From positions 6,200,001-6,264,000 of the forward strand of contig NZ_BAABKV010000001.1 in assembly GCF_039544005.1 (NCBI RefSeq): a stretch of 64,000 bases of DNA, given 5' to 3'. Below, in pieces: positions 26,038 through 36,401 of the stretch. The DNA is from Kitasatospora paranensis (GTDB lineage: Bacteria > Actinomycetota > Actinomycetes > Streptomycetales > Streptomycetaceae). Every line of letters starts with the position of its first letter. The first letter of the stretch is position 1. The position numbers and the translations under genes are program-made. The notes beneath the pieces are model-generated. The model ran no database searches. It was not told the DNA's origin and saw only the letters and a program-made list of their open reading frames with translations.

Positions 26038-28923
26038 TTAGTGCGAAGTGCGGGGTGCATGAGGAAGATTCGGAAGATCTGCAGAGATTCCGAGGTTCTT
26101 CGAGATTTCGATCTCCCGATCACCGAGGCGGCACGTCCAACGCCCGTCCCCGCCGAGCTGCATGGGCAGGACGGCGAGATCGGCGAGCATGGGCCTGTCC
26201 CTCCAGTCTGCTGGCACGTCGTTGTCCTCGGTGCGGCGCGCCAGCCATCGGCCGGGCAGCGGGACGGTATGACGCATGATCGGTGCGATCTCGGCAGAGG
26301 TCAGGCGGCCTCCCAGGGCAGTGCCCGGCAAAGGGATGTCGCCGTCCTCATCCAGCGAAGGTCCCCCGTCCCGCAGGTACACGCAGACGGCCCTGGCTGA
26401 ATCCGCACCGAGTCGGGTGGTCAGGAGCTCTTCCATCACACCTGAGCCGCGATCCGTCAGGCAGGACAGGTCTCCCTGCACGTCGTAGGGCGACCGCACC
26501 GTCGTCGCCTCGGCCAGCTGGCTCTCCGCGACAGCCGACGCGACCCGCGTCGCATCCATGCTCCGCAGCTCCCGCTGAGCCGCATCCGCCAACCCGGCCC
26601 CGAAGTCATCGGCGTACACGGTGTCGACAAGCCCCTGCACATCGTCCGGCACGGCGACGCCGTTTCCCGCGAGCTTCTCCACCAACACGCTCGTACGGAA
26701 CAGCAGCGCCGCGTCGTACACATCGCCCCACGTCCGCGGAGCACGGACGGACCCCTCCCCATCTACGGGCTCCAGCACCACCAGCCTCGGCTCGGCCGCA
26801 TCCCCCGTCCACGCCGGCCGATCGGCCCGCGGGTGGCGCTTGCTCCGCCCTGCCCGTTGCAGTAACTGCGCCAGCGGAGCGAGATCGGACACCACCAGGT
26901 CGAAGTCCAGGTCGAGGGACTGCTCAACGATCTGGGTCGCCACCAGTACCGATCCAGGCCTCGTGCCGGAAGCACCACCCTGCGGCTTCCCGAAAGCCGC
27001 CTCACACTCCGCGGTGATCCGCTGCCTCTCCATCGCGGGGAACCGTGAGTGCAGCAGGCGCAGACCGCCTTCCCGTGCGGCCAGGTCGGGCAGCGCGAAC
27101 TGCAGATCCAGGAAGGTGCGCTGTGCCTCCTCGACCGTCGTGCAACAGACCAGGACACACCCGCCCTCCGCCGCCACCGGGCCAAGAAGTACCCGAAGGG
27201 CAGCCCTGCGCGAGCCCTGCCGCGGCCTGTCGACGGGCCCCTCCCGGACATCCCAGGTCACCCGGCGAGACTCGACGCGCAGCGTTCGCGCCCGATCGCT
27301 GCCGACCTGCCGAGGCCTGGACACCTCGCCGTTTGCCGCATCGACGAACAACCAGCCCGGGTAGCAAGGCTCAACAGTGCTCCGGTCCTGGAAGCCGGCG
27401 CCGCGACGGTAGGCGTCCACCAGCGAGGTCGCGGTCCGTCCGGCAAGTGTGGCCGACAGCAGGACGACCGGTGCGCCCAGCGCTCCGAGCCACTCCAACA
27501 GGCGCACCAACAAGCTGTGCATCCACGGCCCGTAGGCGTGCGCCTCGTCCACCACAAGTACCTTGTTCGCCAGACCGAACAGCCGGAGGAACCCGTACCG
27601 TACGGGCAGTACACCGGTGAGGGCCTGGTCGATCGTTCCGTTCGCCAGGGGGGCCAGGAGCCCCCGGCGGGCGGCCCTGAGCCAGCGGCCAGCCTCTGTG
27701 CCCGTGTGACCATCGGACAGCACCGGTGAGACCCCGTCAGAGTCTTCTGCTGGCACGTAAGCCGGGCTCAGCCAGGCCATGCTGTGCAAGAGCGTCAATG
27801 CCCGCTCACCCTCGGCATTCGCATCGGCAAAGCGCCGCACCCGCTCGTACATCGCGTCGGCCGTCGCCATCGTGGGCAGAGCGAAGTACACCCCGCCCGC
27901 ACCAGAGGCACGAGCCATCACCGAGGCGGCATGCAGTGCCGCCTCGGTCTTGCCGTCCCCAGTGGGCGCTGTCACCAGCAACAGGCCCGCGCCCGTAGCC
28001 AGACCTGGCAGCGTCGCGGCGATGTCCGCCTGCAAGGTGTTCGGCGTGAATGGGAACTGGTCGCCGAACGTCCGCTCCGGGAAGGTCGCCCGGCCAAGCC
28101 CGGCCTCCCGTACCCAGGCTGGCGCCATCGCTACCGCGCGCTCGTAGTGCTGTTCCAGGTCCGCGTCACTGCCAGCCCATCCCCGCTCTGGCATCCTCGG
28201 CTCGATCACGTCGGTCTGGCTCGCCAGCCAGTCGGCAACGACCACGAGCCCGGCCGCCACCACTGCGGACTGCCCCGACAAGATGCTCTCCGGCGTGCCG
28301 ACCGCACCGGTCAGCCGCCGAACTGCACTGGCGTGCAGCAATCTCTGCTTGCGCCAACCTGCTGCCCGACCCAAACCGGGCTGGTACGCAGCGGCGTTGA
28401 CCAGGTGCTTACGCTGGAGCGCCTCACCGAAACAGCCGTGATGCCCGCCAAGGAGCTGCGCCACCTGATGCCCGACAGAGCGCCGCACCACACGTCCCTC
28501 GGGATATCCGCACTGGCTGAGGAACTCGACCAGGCTCCAGTGCGTCGCCGCTTCATGCCGTAACTGCTCCGGCGTGGCCTGCTCCGAGTACGCGGCGTCG
28601 GCCGCGAGAGCGGCGAACTCCTCGGGCACCTTGGCTTGGAACGGCGGGGTGATCTTGCCTACGTCGTGCAGCCCAGCCCAGAACGTGATCAGCCGACGCG
28701 CCTCCGCCTCTGGCACGCCGATCCCGTTGGCGATTTGCGCTCGCATACCACGGCTCAGGACTGAATCCCAGAGGGCACCGGCGACCGCAGCGGTATCGAG
28801 CAAGTGGCAGATCACGGGATAGGGCCCGGGCAGGCCAGCCCGTTTGCCCCATAGACGGGTGTCCAGTTGTGCCATGGCGGGGTCAACTGCAACGGATCGT
28901 GAGGCTTCGGTCTCCTCGGTCAT
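26038..28923 (-). CDS. cas3: Cas3 nuclease-helicase (type I-E)
   Basis: Degrades DNA recruited by Cascade. About 961 aa from ATG 28923 (a TTG 30 nt upstream is in frame). The N-terminal HD nuclease has H40 (VICHLLD) and H86-D87 (GLHDVGKI). The SF2 helicase follows with Walker A TAPTGDGKTEAA, DEAH box VVDEAHAYG, SATLAG and a second RecA domain ending QRAGRSKRH. Intact, all motifs present. It is the first cas gene and is separated from cas8e by 187 bp containing the mini-CRISPR. Divergent from array 2. Confidence 0.95.
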   Translation of the reverse strand: MTEETEASRSVAVDPAMAQLDTRLWGKRAGLPGPYPVICHLLDTAAVAGALWDSVLSRGMRAQIANGIGVPEAEARRLITFWAGLHDVGKITPPFQAKVPEEFAALAADAAYSEQATPEQLRHEAATHWSLVEFLSQCGYPEGRVVRRSVGHQVAQLLGGHHGCFGEALQRKHLVNAAAYQPGLGRAAGWRKQRLLHASAVRRLTGAVGTPESILSGQSAVVAAGLVVVADWLASQTDVIEPRMPERGWAGSDADLEQHYERAVAMAPAWVREAGLGRATFPERTFGDQFPFTPNTLQADIAATLPGLATGAGLLLVTAPTGDGKTEAALHAASVMARASGAGGVYFALPTMATADAMYERVRRFADANAEGERALTLLHSMAWLSPAYVPAEDSDGVSPVLSDGHTGTEAGRWLRAARRGLLAPLANGTIDQALTGVLPVRYGFLRLFGLANKVLVVDEAHAYGPWMHSLLVRLLEWLGALGAPVVLLSATLAGRTATSLVDAYRRGAGFQDRSTVEPCYPGWLFVDAANGEVSRPRQVGSDRARTLRVESRRVTWDVREGPVDRPRQGSRRAALRVLLGPVAAEGGCVLVCCTTVEEAQRTFLDLQFALPDLAAREGGLRLLHSRFPAMERQRITAECEAAFGKPQGGASGTRPGSVLVATQIVEQSLDLDFDLVVSDLAPLAQLLQRAGRSKRHPRADRPAWTGDAAEPRLVVLEPVDGEGSVRAPRTWGDVYDAALLFRTSVLVEKLAGNGVAVPDDVQGLVDTVYADDFGAGLADAAQRELRSMDATRVASAVAESQLAEATTVRSPYDVQGDLSCLTDRGSGVMEELLTTRLGADSARAVCVYLRDGGPSLDEDGDIPLPGTALGGRLTSAEIAPIMRHTVPLPGRWLARRTEDNDVPADWRDRPMLADLAVLPMQLGGDGRWTCRLGDREIEISKNLGISADLPNLPHAPRTSH

Positions 28924-29124
28924 GGGCGCAGGCCTATCACCAATGACTGACAACGGGCGTCTTGGCTGATGTTTAGTACCTACGGCAAACGCTTCTGGAC
29001 TCGACGGACTGGGCTTGATGTGTTGCCCCTGGCTACGATTCAGGCTGGCGACCGCATGTACGGATGAGGCCTGAACGGAAGCAAAGCTTGCGCAAAGGCT
29101 CTCTAGCGTTGCAGGTCAGTAAGT
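28924..29124. promoter_or_regulatory. cas3 promoter region and array 2 leader
   Basis: 201 bp between divergent cas3 and array 2, with an AT-richer stretch around 28960-29000. The last 40 bp share the blocks CGCAAAG, CTAGCG, TGCAGGT, AG and AAGT with the array 1 leader, ending directly at the first repeat. Confidence 0.75.
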
Positions 29125-32100
29125 GTCCTCCCCGCGCGAGCGGGGTCAGCCGTGCTCGCCGTTGAACTCCACCGAGACGTCGGAGTCCTCCCCGCGCGAG
29201 CGGGGGTCAGCCGAGATTCAGGCCCGGGGCGGCGTGAAGCGGTGGGTCCTCCCCGCGCGAGCGGGGGTCAGCCGTTGATGTCCACCACCGCGTCCCGGTA
29301 GACCTTGTCCTCCCCGCGCGAGCGGGGTCAGCCGCACCGGCCGTCCATCCGGAAACCGTGCGCAGTGTCCTCCCCGCGCGAGCGGGGGTCAGCCGACCTC
29401 TTCACCATCAGGCAGGAGTTCGTCTTCGTCCTCCCCGCGCGAGCGGGGTCAGCCGGTGGGCGCGTTGCGGTTCTTCCGGCTGAAGAGGTCCTCCCCGCGC
29501 GAGCGGGGGTCAGCCGCCGAGTCACATCCCGCTCTGGGCCTACTCGAAGTCCTCCCCGCGCGAGCGGGGGTCAGCCGCCGCGGGGGCCTTGGACGTATTC
29601 GTGGGGGCCGTCCTCCCCGCGCGAGCGGGGGTCAGCCGGCGAACACCTGGGTCGTCACCAGCATGTTTGTGTCCTCCCCGCGCGAGCGGGGGTCAGCCGG
29701 CGGCCGGGTATCGGACCGTGCGCGCGTGGCCGTCCTCCCCGCGCGAGCGGGGGTCAGCCGATGGCGAACGGGTCGTCAGCCACAGTCGCACCGTCCTCCC
29801 CGCGCGAGCGGGGTCAGCCGCTCAACACGTTCTCCGGCCAGGTGCGGAACATGTCCTCCCCGCGCGAGCGGGGGTCAGCCGGTCGCCTGGCGGTACGGCA
29901 GCAACGAGACCCCGTCCTCCCCGCGCGAGCGGGGGTCAGCCGTTGTCCGCCCGCCACACCTGCCCCGTCACGGTGTCCTCCCCGCGCGAGCGGGGGTCAG
30001 CCGGTCGGCGTGACCATCTCGGCCGCCGACGCGCAGTCCTCCCCGCGCGAGCGGGGGTCAGCCGTCCATTAGCAGGATGGAGACCGGCGCCACTGCGTCC
30101 TCCCCGCGCGAGCGGGGGTCAGCCGGTCGCCTGGCGGTACGGCAGCAACGAGACCCCGTCCTCCCCGCGCGAGCGGGGTCAGCCGCTCAACACGTTCAGC
30201 GGCCAGGTTCGGAACATGTCCTCCCCGCGCGAGCGGGGTCAGCCGTTCTGACGCCATGCCCAAGGCGACCGGAGGAAGTCCTCCCCGCGCGAGCGGGGGT
30301 CAGCCGCCGACGCCGGCCAGGCCCAGCGCTGCCAGGTTGTCCTCCCCGCGCGAGCGGGGTCAGCCGGTCCTCCGCGACATGGTCAAGTTCGTCAACGCGT
30401 CCTCCCCGCGCGAGCGGGGTCAGCCGGTGGCAGCGTACGCGGTCGGTCAGGACCATTCGTCCTCCCCGCGCGAGCGGGGGTCAGCCGAGGATCGCGGGGT
30501 CCGTCGTTCCGGTCGAGCTGTCCTCCCCGCGCGAGCGGGGGTCAGCCGGGCGAGAAGCGGCGGGCCTTCCAGAACGACCGGTCCTCCCCGCGCGAGCGGG
30601 GGTCAGCCGCCATTCGCTCCTGCTTCCAGCGCCGGGTACTTGTCCTCCCCGCGCGAGCGGGGGTCAGCCGCCGGTGGGGATGCCGAGCATCTGCTCCGGG
30701 TTGTCCTCCCCCGCGCGAGCGGGGGTCAGCCGACGGATGAGGTGGTGTACCGGTCGGACACTCCGTCCTCCCCGCGCGAGCGGGGTCAGCCGTCGTTGAC
30801 GGTCTCGATGACCTGGCTGTCGTCGTCCTCCCCGCGCGAGCGGGGGTCAGCCGCGGGGCATGCGGGGCTCCTAGGTGCGCTGGTAGTCCTCCCCGCGCGA
30901 GCGGGGTCAGCCGGTGATGCCCTCCACGGCGAAGTCGGTGAACGCGTCCTCCCCGCGCGAGCGGGGTCAGCCGGAGTACGAGAAGGCGAAGAAGCGCGTC
31001 GACGCATCCTCCCCGCACGAGCGGGGGTCAGCCGCCGGCGATCGCTGCAGCCCAGCTGCGGTAGGGGTCCTCCCCGCGCGAGCGGGGTCAGCCGATCCCC
31101 AGCGCGACGGTGGCGACGGTCAGGGCGTCCTCCCCGCGCGAGCGGGGGTCAGCCGGTGGAGATGTACCGGGCGGCCACGTGGATGGCGTCCTCCCCGCGC
31201 GAGCGGGGGTCAGCCGTGGTTCCAGATCGCCATGATGATGGCGATCGGGTCCTCCCCGCGCGAGCGGGGGTCAGCCGATCAGCGGCAAGAACTACGACCC
31301 GTCCGAAGTGTCCTCCCCGCGCGAGCGGGGGTCAGCCGAATTCTGGAGCGAATTGTCATCCGTGCGAGAAGTCCTCCCCGCGCGAGCGGGGGTCAGCCGA
31401 ATTCTGGAGCGAATTGTCATCCGTGCGAGAAGTCCTCCCCGCGCGAGCGGGGGTCAGCCGCCGGGTGGTGCACCGCATCGCCTGGTGGACATGTCCTCCC
31501 CGCGCGAGCGGGGGCAGCCGACCATCTCCCCGGAGGAGTCCGAGGAGAGCAGGTCCTCCCCGCGCGAGCGGGGGTCAGCCGCCGATGCGCCGGATCTCGT
31601 CCGCCCCGTACGTGTCCTCCCCGCGCGAGCGGGGGTCAGCCGTGGCCGGGCCGCTACCTCAAGTTCCCGGGGCCGTCCTCCCCGCGCGAGCGGGGTCAGC
31701 CGCCATGGAGTTCCTCGGCACCCTCACCGACATCGTCCTCCCCGCGCGAGCGGGGTCAGCCGATCCCCAGCGCGACGGTGGCGACGGTCAGGGCGTCCTC
31801 CCCGCGCGAGCGGGGGTCCGCCGTGGGGGATGGAGATCACCCACACCGGCGCTGAGTCCTCCCCGCGCGAGCGGGGTCAGCCGGTGTACCGGAAGCCCTT
31901 GACGTAGCCGGGCGTGTCCTCCCCGCGCGAGCGGGGTCAGCCGTCGAAGGGGAGGCCTTCGTCGACCCGGTCGGCGTCCTCCCCGCGCGAGCGGGGGTCA
32001 GCCGCACGCCGAGGCCGTGTCCAAGCAGACCGGGTCGTCCTCCCCGCGCGAGCGGGGTCAGCCGCTCAACTTCGGTGCCGTCGCCGACGAGTCCGCGTCC

Positions 32101-32425
32101 TCCCCGCGCGAGCGGGGGTCAGCCGTCGAAGCGGGTGACGAAGTGGTGCAGCCGCTCGTCCTCCCCGCGCGAGCGGGGTCAGCCGCAGACCTACACGGTG
32201 AACGCGGGCAACATCAAGTCCTCCCCGCGCGAGCGGGGTCAGCCGCCTGGGCCGAACCACCCCGGAGCCCAGGGATCGTCCTCCCCGCGCGAGCGGGGTC
32301 AGCCGTCGGGGTTGAGCTGCGCCAGGAACGGGCCGCAGTCCTCCCCGCGTGAGCGGGGTCAGCCAGCGTTCGATGATGGTCGGCAGGAGCTGAGCAAGTC
32401 CTCCTTGTGATGAGCAGGGCCAACA
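29125..32425 (+). CRISPR. Type I-E CRISPR array 2: 55 repeats, 54 spacers
   Basis: Repeats begin GTCCTCCCCGCGCGAGCGG and end GTCAGCCG, with 32-nt spacers. The last repeat (32398) is degenerate, so new spacers enter at 29125. 33 full repeats have five Gs before TCAGCC and 21 have four, the latter concentrated near the old end. One has an extra C (about 30708). A spacer recurs at 29880 and 30125, another at about 31094 and 31763, and two neighbouring spacers near 31338 and 31399 are identical. Repeats differ from array 1 by two central bases (GCGAGC versus GCAGGC). Confidence 0.97.
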
Positions 32426-33162
32426 GACGGATCTATGTCCCACCCGCGATATGCGGATGAGTGGCATAGGGTGGCTACCAGCATGCTCATCCATGACGAT
32501 GTGTGACAGCCACGAACGGTCTCCCGCTGTCACAGCTGTCACTGCATGACTCCTGAGCTGGATAAACGTCAGTGACACCGCCGTGACAGTCGCGGCGGTT
32601 GATGCGCCCCGGCTGATTCGAGCGGCCGAGGCACCTCGATGTCGCAGCCTCTTGCCGGCCTTATGGCTGATGGCGGAGATGTGGGCTCGTGGTCACGGAC
32701 CTTCGGACCGCTATCCGCACGGGTGATGCTCAATGGTTCGGCGGAAGGTTAGTGGAGCAAGGCGATCCTGGGCCGTCTGTGGGCCGTACGAGGCGGTACG
32801 AAGGTAGCCGCGGATGACGTCCACTAACAGCTCCATCACTGGTCAAAGGCACGTGACGTGGCGGCAACGCAGGCGAACAGGGCAATGAGTCAGTTCCTGC
32901 GCAACAAGGTCGGTTCGGGCGCGGGCAGTTTGGAACGATCCGCGTCGAGCGCCCCTTTCCGAACCCGTGCTCGGCGGCATACGCTGATCGGCCAGTGCCG
33001 CCGTGATCACCGGGACTTGTGAGCCACGGCGGGAGGAAGGGACAGCAGAACCGGAGTCAGGTCGCCGCCCGTCCACAGGTACCGGGACGGAGCGCTGGCG
33101 CCTTCCGGAAGCGGGTGTGCCTGGGGCGTTGTAAGGCCACGTCATCCGGCATGGGGAGGGCC
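32426..33162. other. Intergenic region between array 2 and the RNase III-like gene
   Basis: 737 bp. It contains repeat copy B (32527-32589) and the likely promoter of the downstream gene. A GTG-started extension of that gene from 33019 is possible but lacks support. No other gene seen. Confidence 0.6.
32527..32589 (+). repeat. TGTCAC inverted-repeat element, copy B
   Basis: Same layout as copies A and C but with one of the three left TGTCAC units missing: CTGTCACAGCTGTCAC, TGCATGAC, CTGAGCTG, CAGTGACAC, CCGTGACAG. It separates the CRISPR block from the RNase III-like gene. Confidence 0.78.
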
Positions 33163-36150
33163 ATGAACCGCTGGGTTGGCATCGTGTCGCTGCGCGAGAC
33201 CGCGCCACCGACACCCGTGCACCGCATCTCGCTTGCCATCGAAGCCGCACGGCACCGTACGTCGTACCAGTTGGCGGGTCAGATAGTGCCGTACGCGCAG
33301 ATGCGGTCGGCGTTGCGCGCGATCGGTCAGGAGCACGCGCGCCACCTTGAGTGGGGTCGGTACGAATACTGCGTCGACCTCGCCGGTGACTTCTTTGATG
33401 GCGGCCATCCCCCGACCGGGTTGCCCTCCTGGCTCACCAACGAACTCCAGAACCTCTTGTACGGCAAGACCAACACATCGTCTATGGGCAGGCAGAGGGC
33501 GCAATTGGACCGCCGGCGACCGAGGTCGAGTCCTGCCCACCAGCACCCGGAGTCCACACGTCGGGGTTGGACGACAGACCCCGAAGTCGACCGCACGGCC
33601 CGGTCTGCGCGGTCGGTCCCGACCTCTACCAGGCAGCGCCCGTCGACCGAGCCGGTCCGGTCTTACATCCGCACCGAACGGCGGTTCGACGTCCATGACG
33701 TCACGTACTCGGCGCTGTGCGAGCCGCCGGTGTCGCTGGTGGGCACGCACGGGCAAGTGGTCCGCGAAGCCGTGGGGAACGCCGTGCGCGGGTGGGATGC
33801 CAGCCCCGAGGTCACCGCCTGGCTGGGCCTAGCGGCAGAGCACCGCAGCCACCTCTACGAGAGTCGCCACGCCGATCAGGTAACACCGAATGTACTCGGC
33901 ATACTTGACCGGCTCGGCGGCACCACGCTCGACGTGATCCTGCTCGACGCTTATGTACGCTGGGCGACCCCTCGGAAGTCAGGCGAACAGTCGGTCGAAC
34001 ACGCCCGGCGACGCGCTGCCGCCGACCTCGCGCTCGGTGCGTGGGTCACCGACCAAGGGCTGGCACGCATGGGCGCGGGAGAGGCACAGCAGCCTGCCAG
34101 GTCCGTCTTCGAAGGAGTGGCCCGGCAGATCATCGGCGTGCTAAGCCTCTGCGGCGAGCACGAGATTGCCCGGAGACTGGTCGCCTCTGTGTGGGCCAAC
34201 CTCGACCGACCGTCTGTGGAGATGGGAACCGATCCCGTCACTCTGGCGCAAACGGCCTTCCGCAAGGAAGGACTGACCTATGACTATGCCGAGGAGGGCC
34301 CGGATCACCGCAAGGTCTTCCGCGCCAGCGTCCGCACCGAAACCGGCCGCATGGCGGAAGGCACCGGCCAGTCCAAGAAGGCGGCGCGGGCGGCGGCGGC
34401 ACGAGCGCTGCTCGACGCGTACCCGCAGGTGGTTGCAGCAGCGGACGCCAAGCGTAAGGCAGACCCCGTAACTGGGCCAGCTTCGTCGCCGCGGCCGTAT
34501 TCACAGCCGGGCGTCCGGCACCGGGACGCTGTGAGCGACTTGGCGGCCATGTTTGAGCTCGGCTACGGCTCGGACGGGCTCCTCGCCCAGGCCCTCACCC
34601 ATGTTTCTTGGGTCCACGAGAATCAGGCGGCGGCGACCGCTGCCCGCCAGCGCGACAACCAGCTCCTCGCCCACCACGGCGCGCACGTGGCGGGCCACCT
34701 CGCCGCGCACGTCCGCGCTCGTCGGGCTCTCGGACACGATCTCACCCCCGACGAGGACGGTGCGCGCATCCTCACCCCGTCTGACGACGACATGGCCCGG
34801 CTCGGTACAGGGCTTCAGCTCGCAGAAGGGCTGCTGACGAGCCACGGCGAGAGCGGGCAGGGCCGCACGGCGGCGTCGGACGCCGCCCAGGCGGTTGTCG
34901 CCGCTGCCTGGCGCGTCCACGGGCCTCGGCTGCTTGGGCGCCGGCCCGCCGTCCTCGACGAGTGGCTCTCTGGCCTGGAACACCATCATGACCCGGTGAC
35001 CGTCCTCGCCAACTTGGCCACCACGTATGGCATCGACGTCGAGTACACGTATGACGTCTCGGGACCGGAACACCTGACGGCCTTCACCGCCACGGTTGGG
35101 CTGCGGGACGCTCGGGGCCGGGTCCACCGGTGGACAGAGCATCTGCCCGGAGCCCCCGGGAAGCAGGAGGCGAAGCAGGCGACTGCCGAGGCTGTGCTCG
35201 ACATCCTTGCCACCCCCGTTAACGGTGTCGTCGATGATCTCCTCGTCCGAGAAAGAGATTTGCTCGTCTTCCTCCTGCACGCTCAGCTCGATGGCCTCGG
35301 CCAGCCGGCAGAACGGCAGCGCGCCCGTATGCTCGCCCGCGGCGACCTCGGCACCGACCTCCTTGCCACCAGCGACACCAAGGCGTTTCTTGCCTGGGCA
35401 GAACGTGTGCGTTCCCTGCTCGGGCCGGATGAGACGGCCGTGCCGGACACGCTGCGAGAGCTGTACCGGAAGGTCCTCGACGACACGCGCATCGGGTTCG
35501 GCTCGCTCCTGCACCGCATGGCCGCCAGCCCAGGACACGACGCCACGAGCCTGGTCCGACGCAATGCAGCAGACGCCGTAAGGCGAGCACTGAGCAGCGG
35601 GCCGCAGGCCACCTCGGTCCGCGACGTTGTGCAGGCGTGGTGGCATGACCAGGCCCAGGCCACCGGCGTCACGATCCGTGACGATATGCGCCAAGAGGTC
35701 TTCCATCCGCTCCTCGTCCACCTCGGCGCGCTGCACGAGACCCTGACGTGGTGCGGCGAAGCCGCCGAGGCGGCCGACACCCGCATCGACGTTGAGCTAT
35801 CGGTTCAGGACGGCACGCTGCACGTCTGGCTAGGCCTCAACAAGGTGGACGTCCGGGCGGCCTGTGACGACTTCGCCCGCGTGCTGTCCCACACCCTCCC
35901 GTACACCGACTGCCTGGTCGGTGACGACCATGTACTGCTGCGTCTGCACGGCGATCACGAGACGGCTCACCACCACCCCCTGGCTACAGCGGGCATGGAC
36001 GCCTACATCTCCGGCCCGGTGGGCCGGCAGCGGCCTACTGAGCCTCCTTCGCCGTCAACACCGCCCGCGCCTGATTCGTCTCTAGCTTCTGGCGGAATGT
36101 GGAGCGACGATGATCTTGTCGAGCCTTCGGCGGATGCAACTGAGGAGTGA
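33163..36150 (+). CDS. Large protein with two degenerate RNase III-like and two dsRBD-like domains
   Basis: 995 aa from ATG 33163 (GGGGAGGG 4 nt upstream; a longer start at 33019 is less likely). Module 1, residues about 217-345, shows LGLAAEHRSHLYE, then LDRLGGTTLDVIL and SVFEGVARQIIGVLSL, the helix pattern of RNase III. Residues about 356-424 look like a dsRBD (TLAQTAFRKEGL ... GQSKKAARAAAARALL). Module 2, about 455-590, has LLAQALTHVSWVHE, then LLAHHGAHVAGHL and ASDAAQAVVAAAW. Residues about 610-685 are a second dsRBD-like part (KQEAKQATAEAVLDIL). The LEFLGD and DxxEA catalytic acids are missing or replaced, so it probably binds rather than cuts dsRNA. Residues 686-995 are unassigned. Not a recognised CRISPR accessory protein. 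Confidence 0.7.
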   Translation: MNRWVGIVSLRETAPPTPVHRISLAIEAARHRTSYQLAGQIVPYAQMRSALRAIGQEHARHLEWGRYEYCVDLAGDFFDGGHPPTGLPSWLTNELQNLLYGKTNTSSMGRQRAQLDRRRPRSSPAHQHPESTRRGWTTDPEVDRTARSARSVPTSTRQRPSTEPVRSYIRTERRFDVHDVTYSALCEPPVSLVGTHGQVVREAVGNAVRGWDASPEVTAWLGLAAEHRSHLYESRHADQVTPNVLGILDRLGGTTLDVILLDAYVRWATPRKSGEQSVEHARRRAAADLALGAWVTDQGLARMGAGEAQQPARSVFEGVARQIIGVLSLCGEHEIARRLVASVWANLDRPSVEMGTDPVTLAQTAFRKEGLTYDYAEEGPDHRKVFRASVRTETGRMAEGTGQSKKAARAAAARALLDAYPQVVAAADAKRKADPVTGPASSPRPYSQPGVRHRDAVSDLAAMFELGYGSDGLLAQALTHVSWVHENQAAATAARQRDNQLLAHHGAHVAGHLAAHVRARRALGHDLTPDEDGARILTPSDDDMARLGTGLQLAEGLLTSHGESGQGRTAASDAAQAVVAAAWRVHGPRLLGRRPAVLDEWLSGLEHHHDPVTVLANLATTYGIDVEYTYDVSGPEHLTAFTATVGLRDARGRVHRWTEHLPGAPGKQEAKQATAEAVLDILATPVNGVVDDLLVRERDLLVFLLHAQLDGLGQPAERQRARMLARGDLGTDLLATSDTKAFLAWAERVRSLLGPDETAVPDTLRELYRKVLDDTRIGFGSLLHRMAASPGHDATSLVRRNAADAVRRALSSGPQATSVRDVVQAWWHDQAQATGVTIRDDMRQEVFHPLLVHLGALHETLTWCGEAAEAADTRIDVELSVQDGTLHVWLGLNKVDVRAACDDFARVLSHTLPYTDCLVGDDHVLLRLHGDHETAHHHPLATAGMDAYISGPVGRQRPTEPPSPSTPPAPDSSLASGGMWSDDDLVEPSADATEE

Positions 36151-36169
36151 CAGCTCAGGGCGTCGGTAA

Positions 36170-36240
36170 CTGTCACACATGTCACTCTGTCACTGCATAG
36201 CTTCTGAGCTGGTCATTCGCCAGTGACACTGCTGTGACAG
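36170..36240 (+). repeat. TGTCAC inverted-repeat element, copy C
   Basis: CTGTCACACATGTCACTC, TGTCACTGCATAG, CTGAGCTG, then CAGTGACAC and GTGACAG. It is nearly colinear with copy A, starts 20 bp after the RNase III-like stop codon, and with copy B brackets that gene. Confidence 0.78.
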
Positions 36241-36401
36241 CAGTAGTGCAGGCGTCCCATCCTGGCGGGCTCTGGAGGTAAGAAGGGCGGGACCAGGGCG
36301 GGACCAGACGCTCTGCCTGGAGGTGAACCTTGCTGCCTCGGCCGAGCACCTCTGAGAGCCCTGCAGGCAGGCTGACCTGCAGGAATACCGCGCAACGCGA
36401 T

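Noticed and set aside
33019..33162. N-terminal extension of the RNase III-like gene to GTG 33019
   Set aside because: The extension is Arg/Gly-rich and unstructured, while ATG 33163 has a strong ribosome binding site directly upstream.
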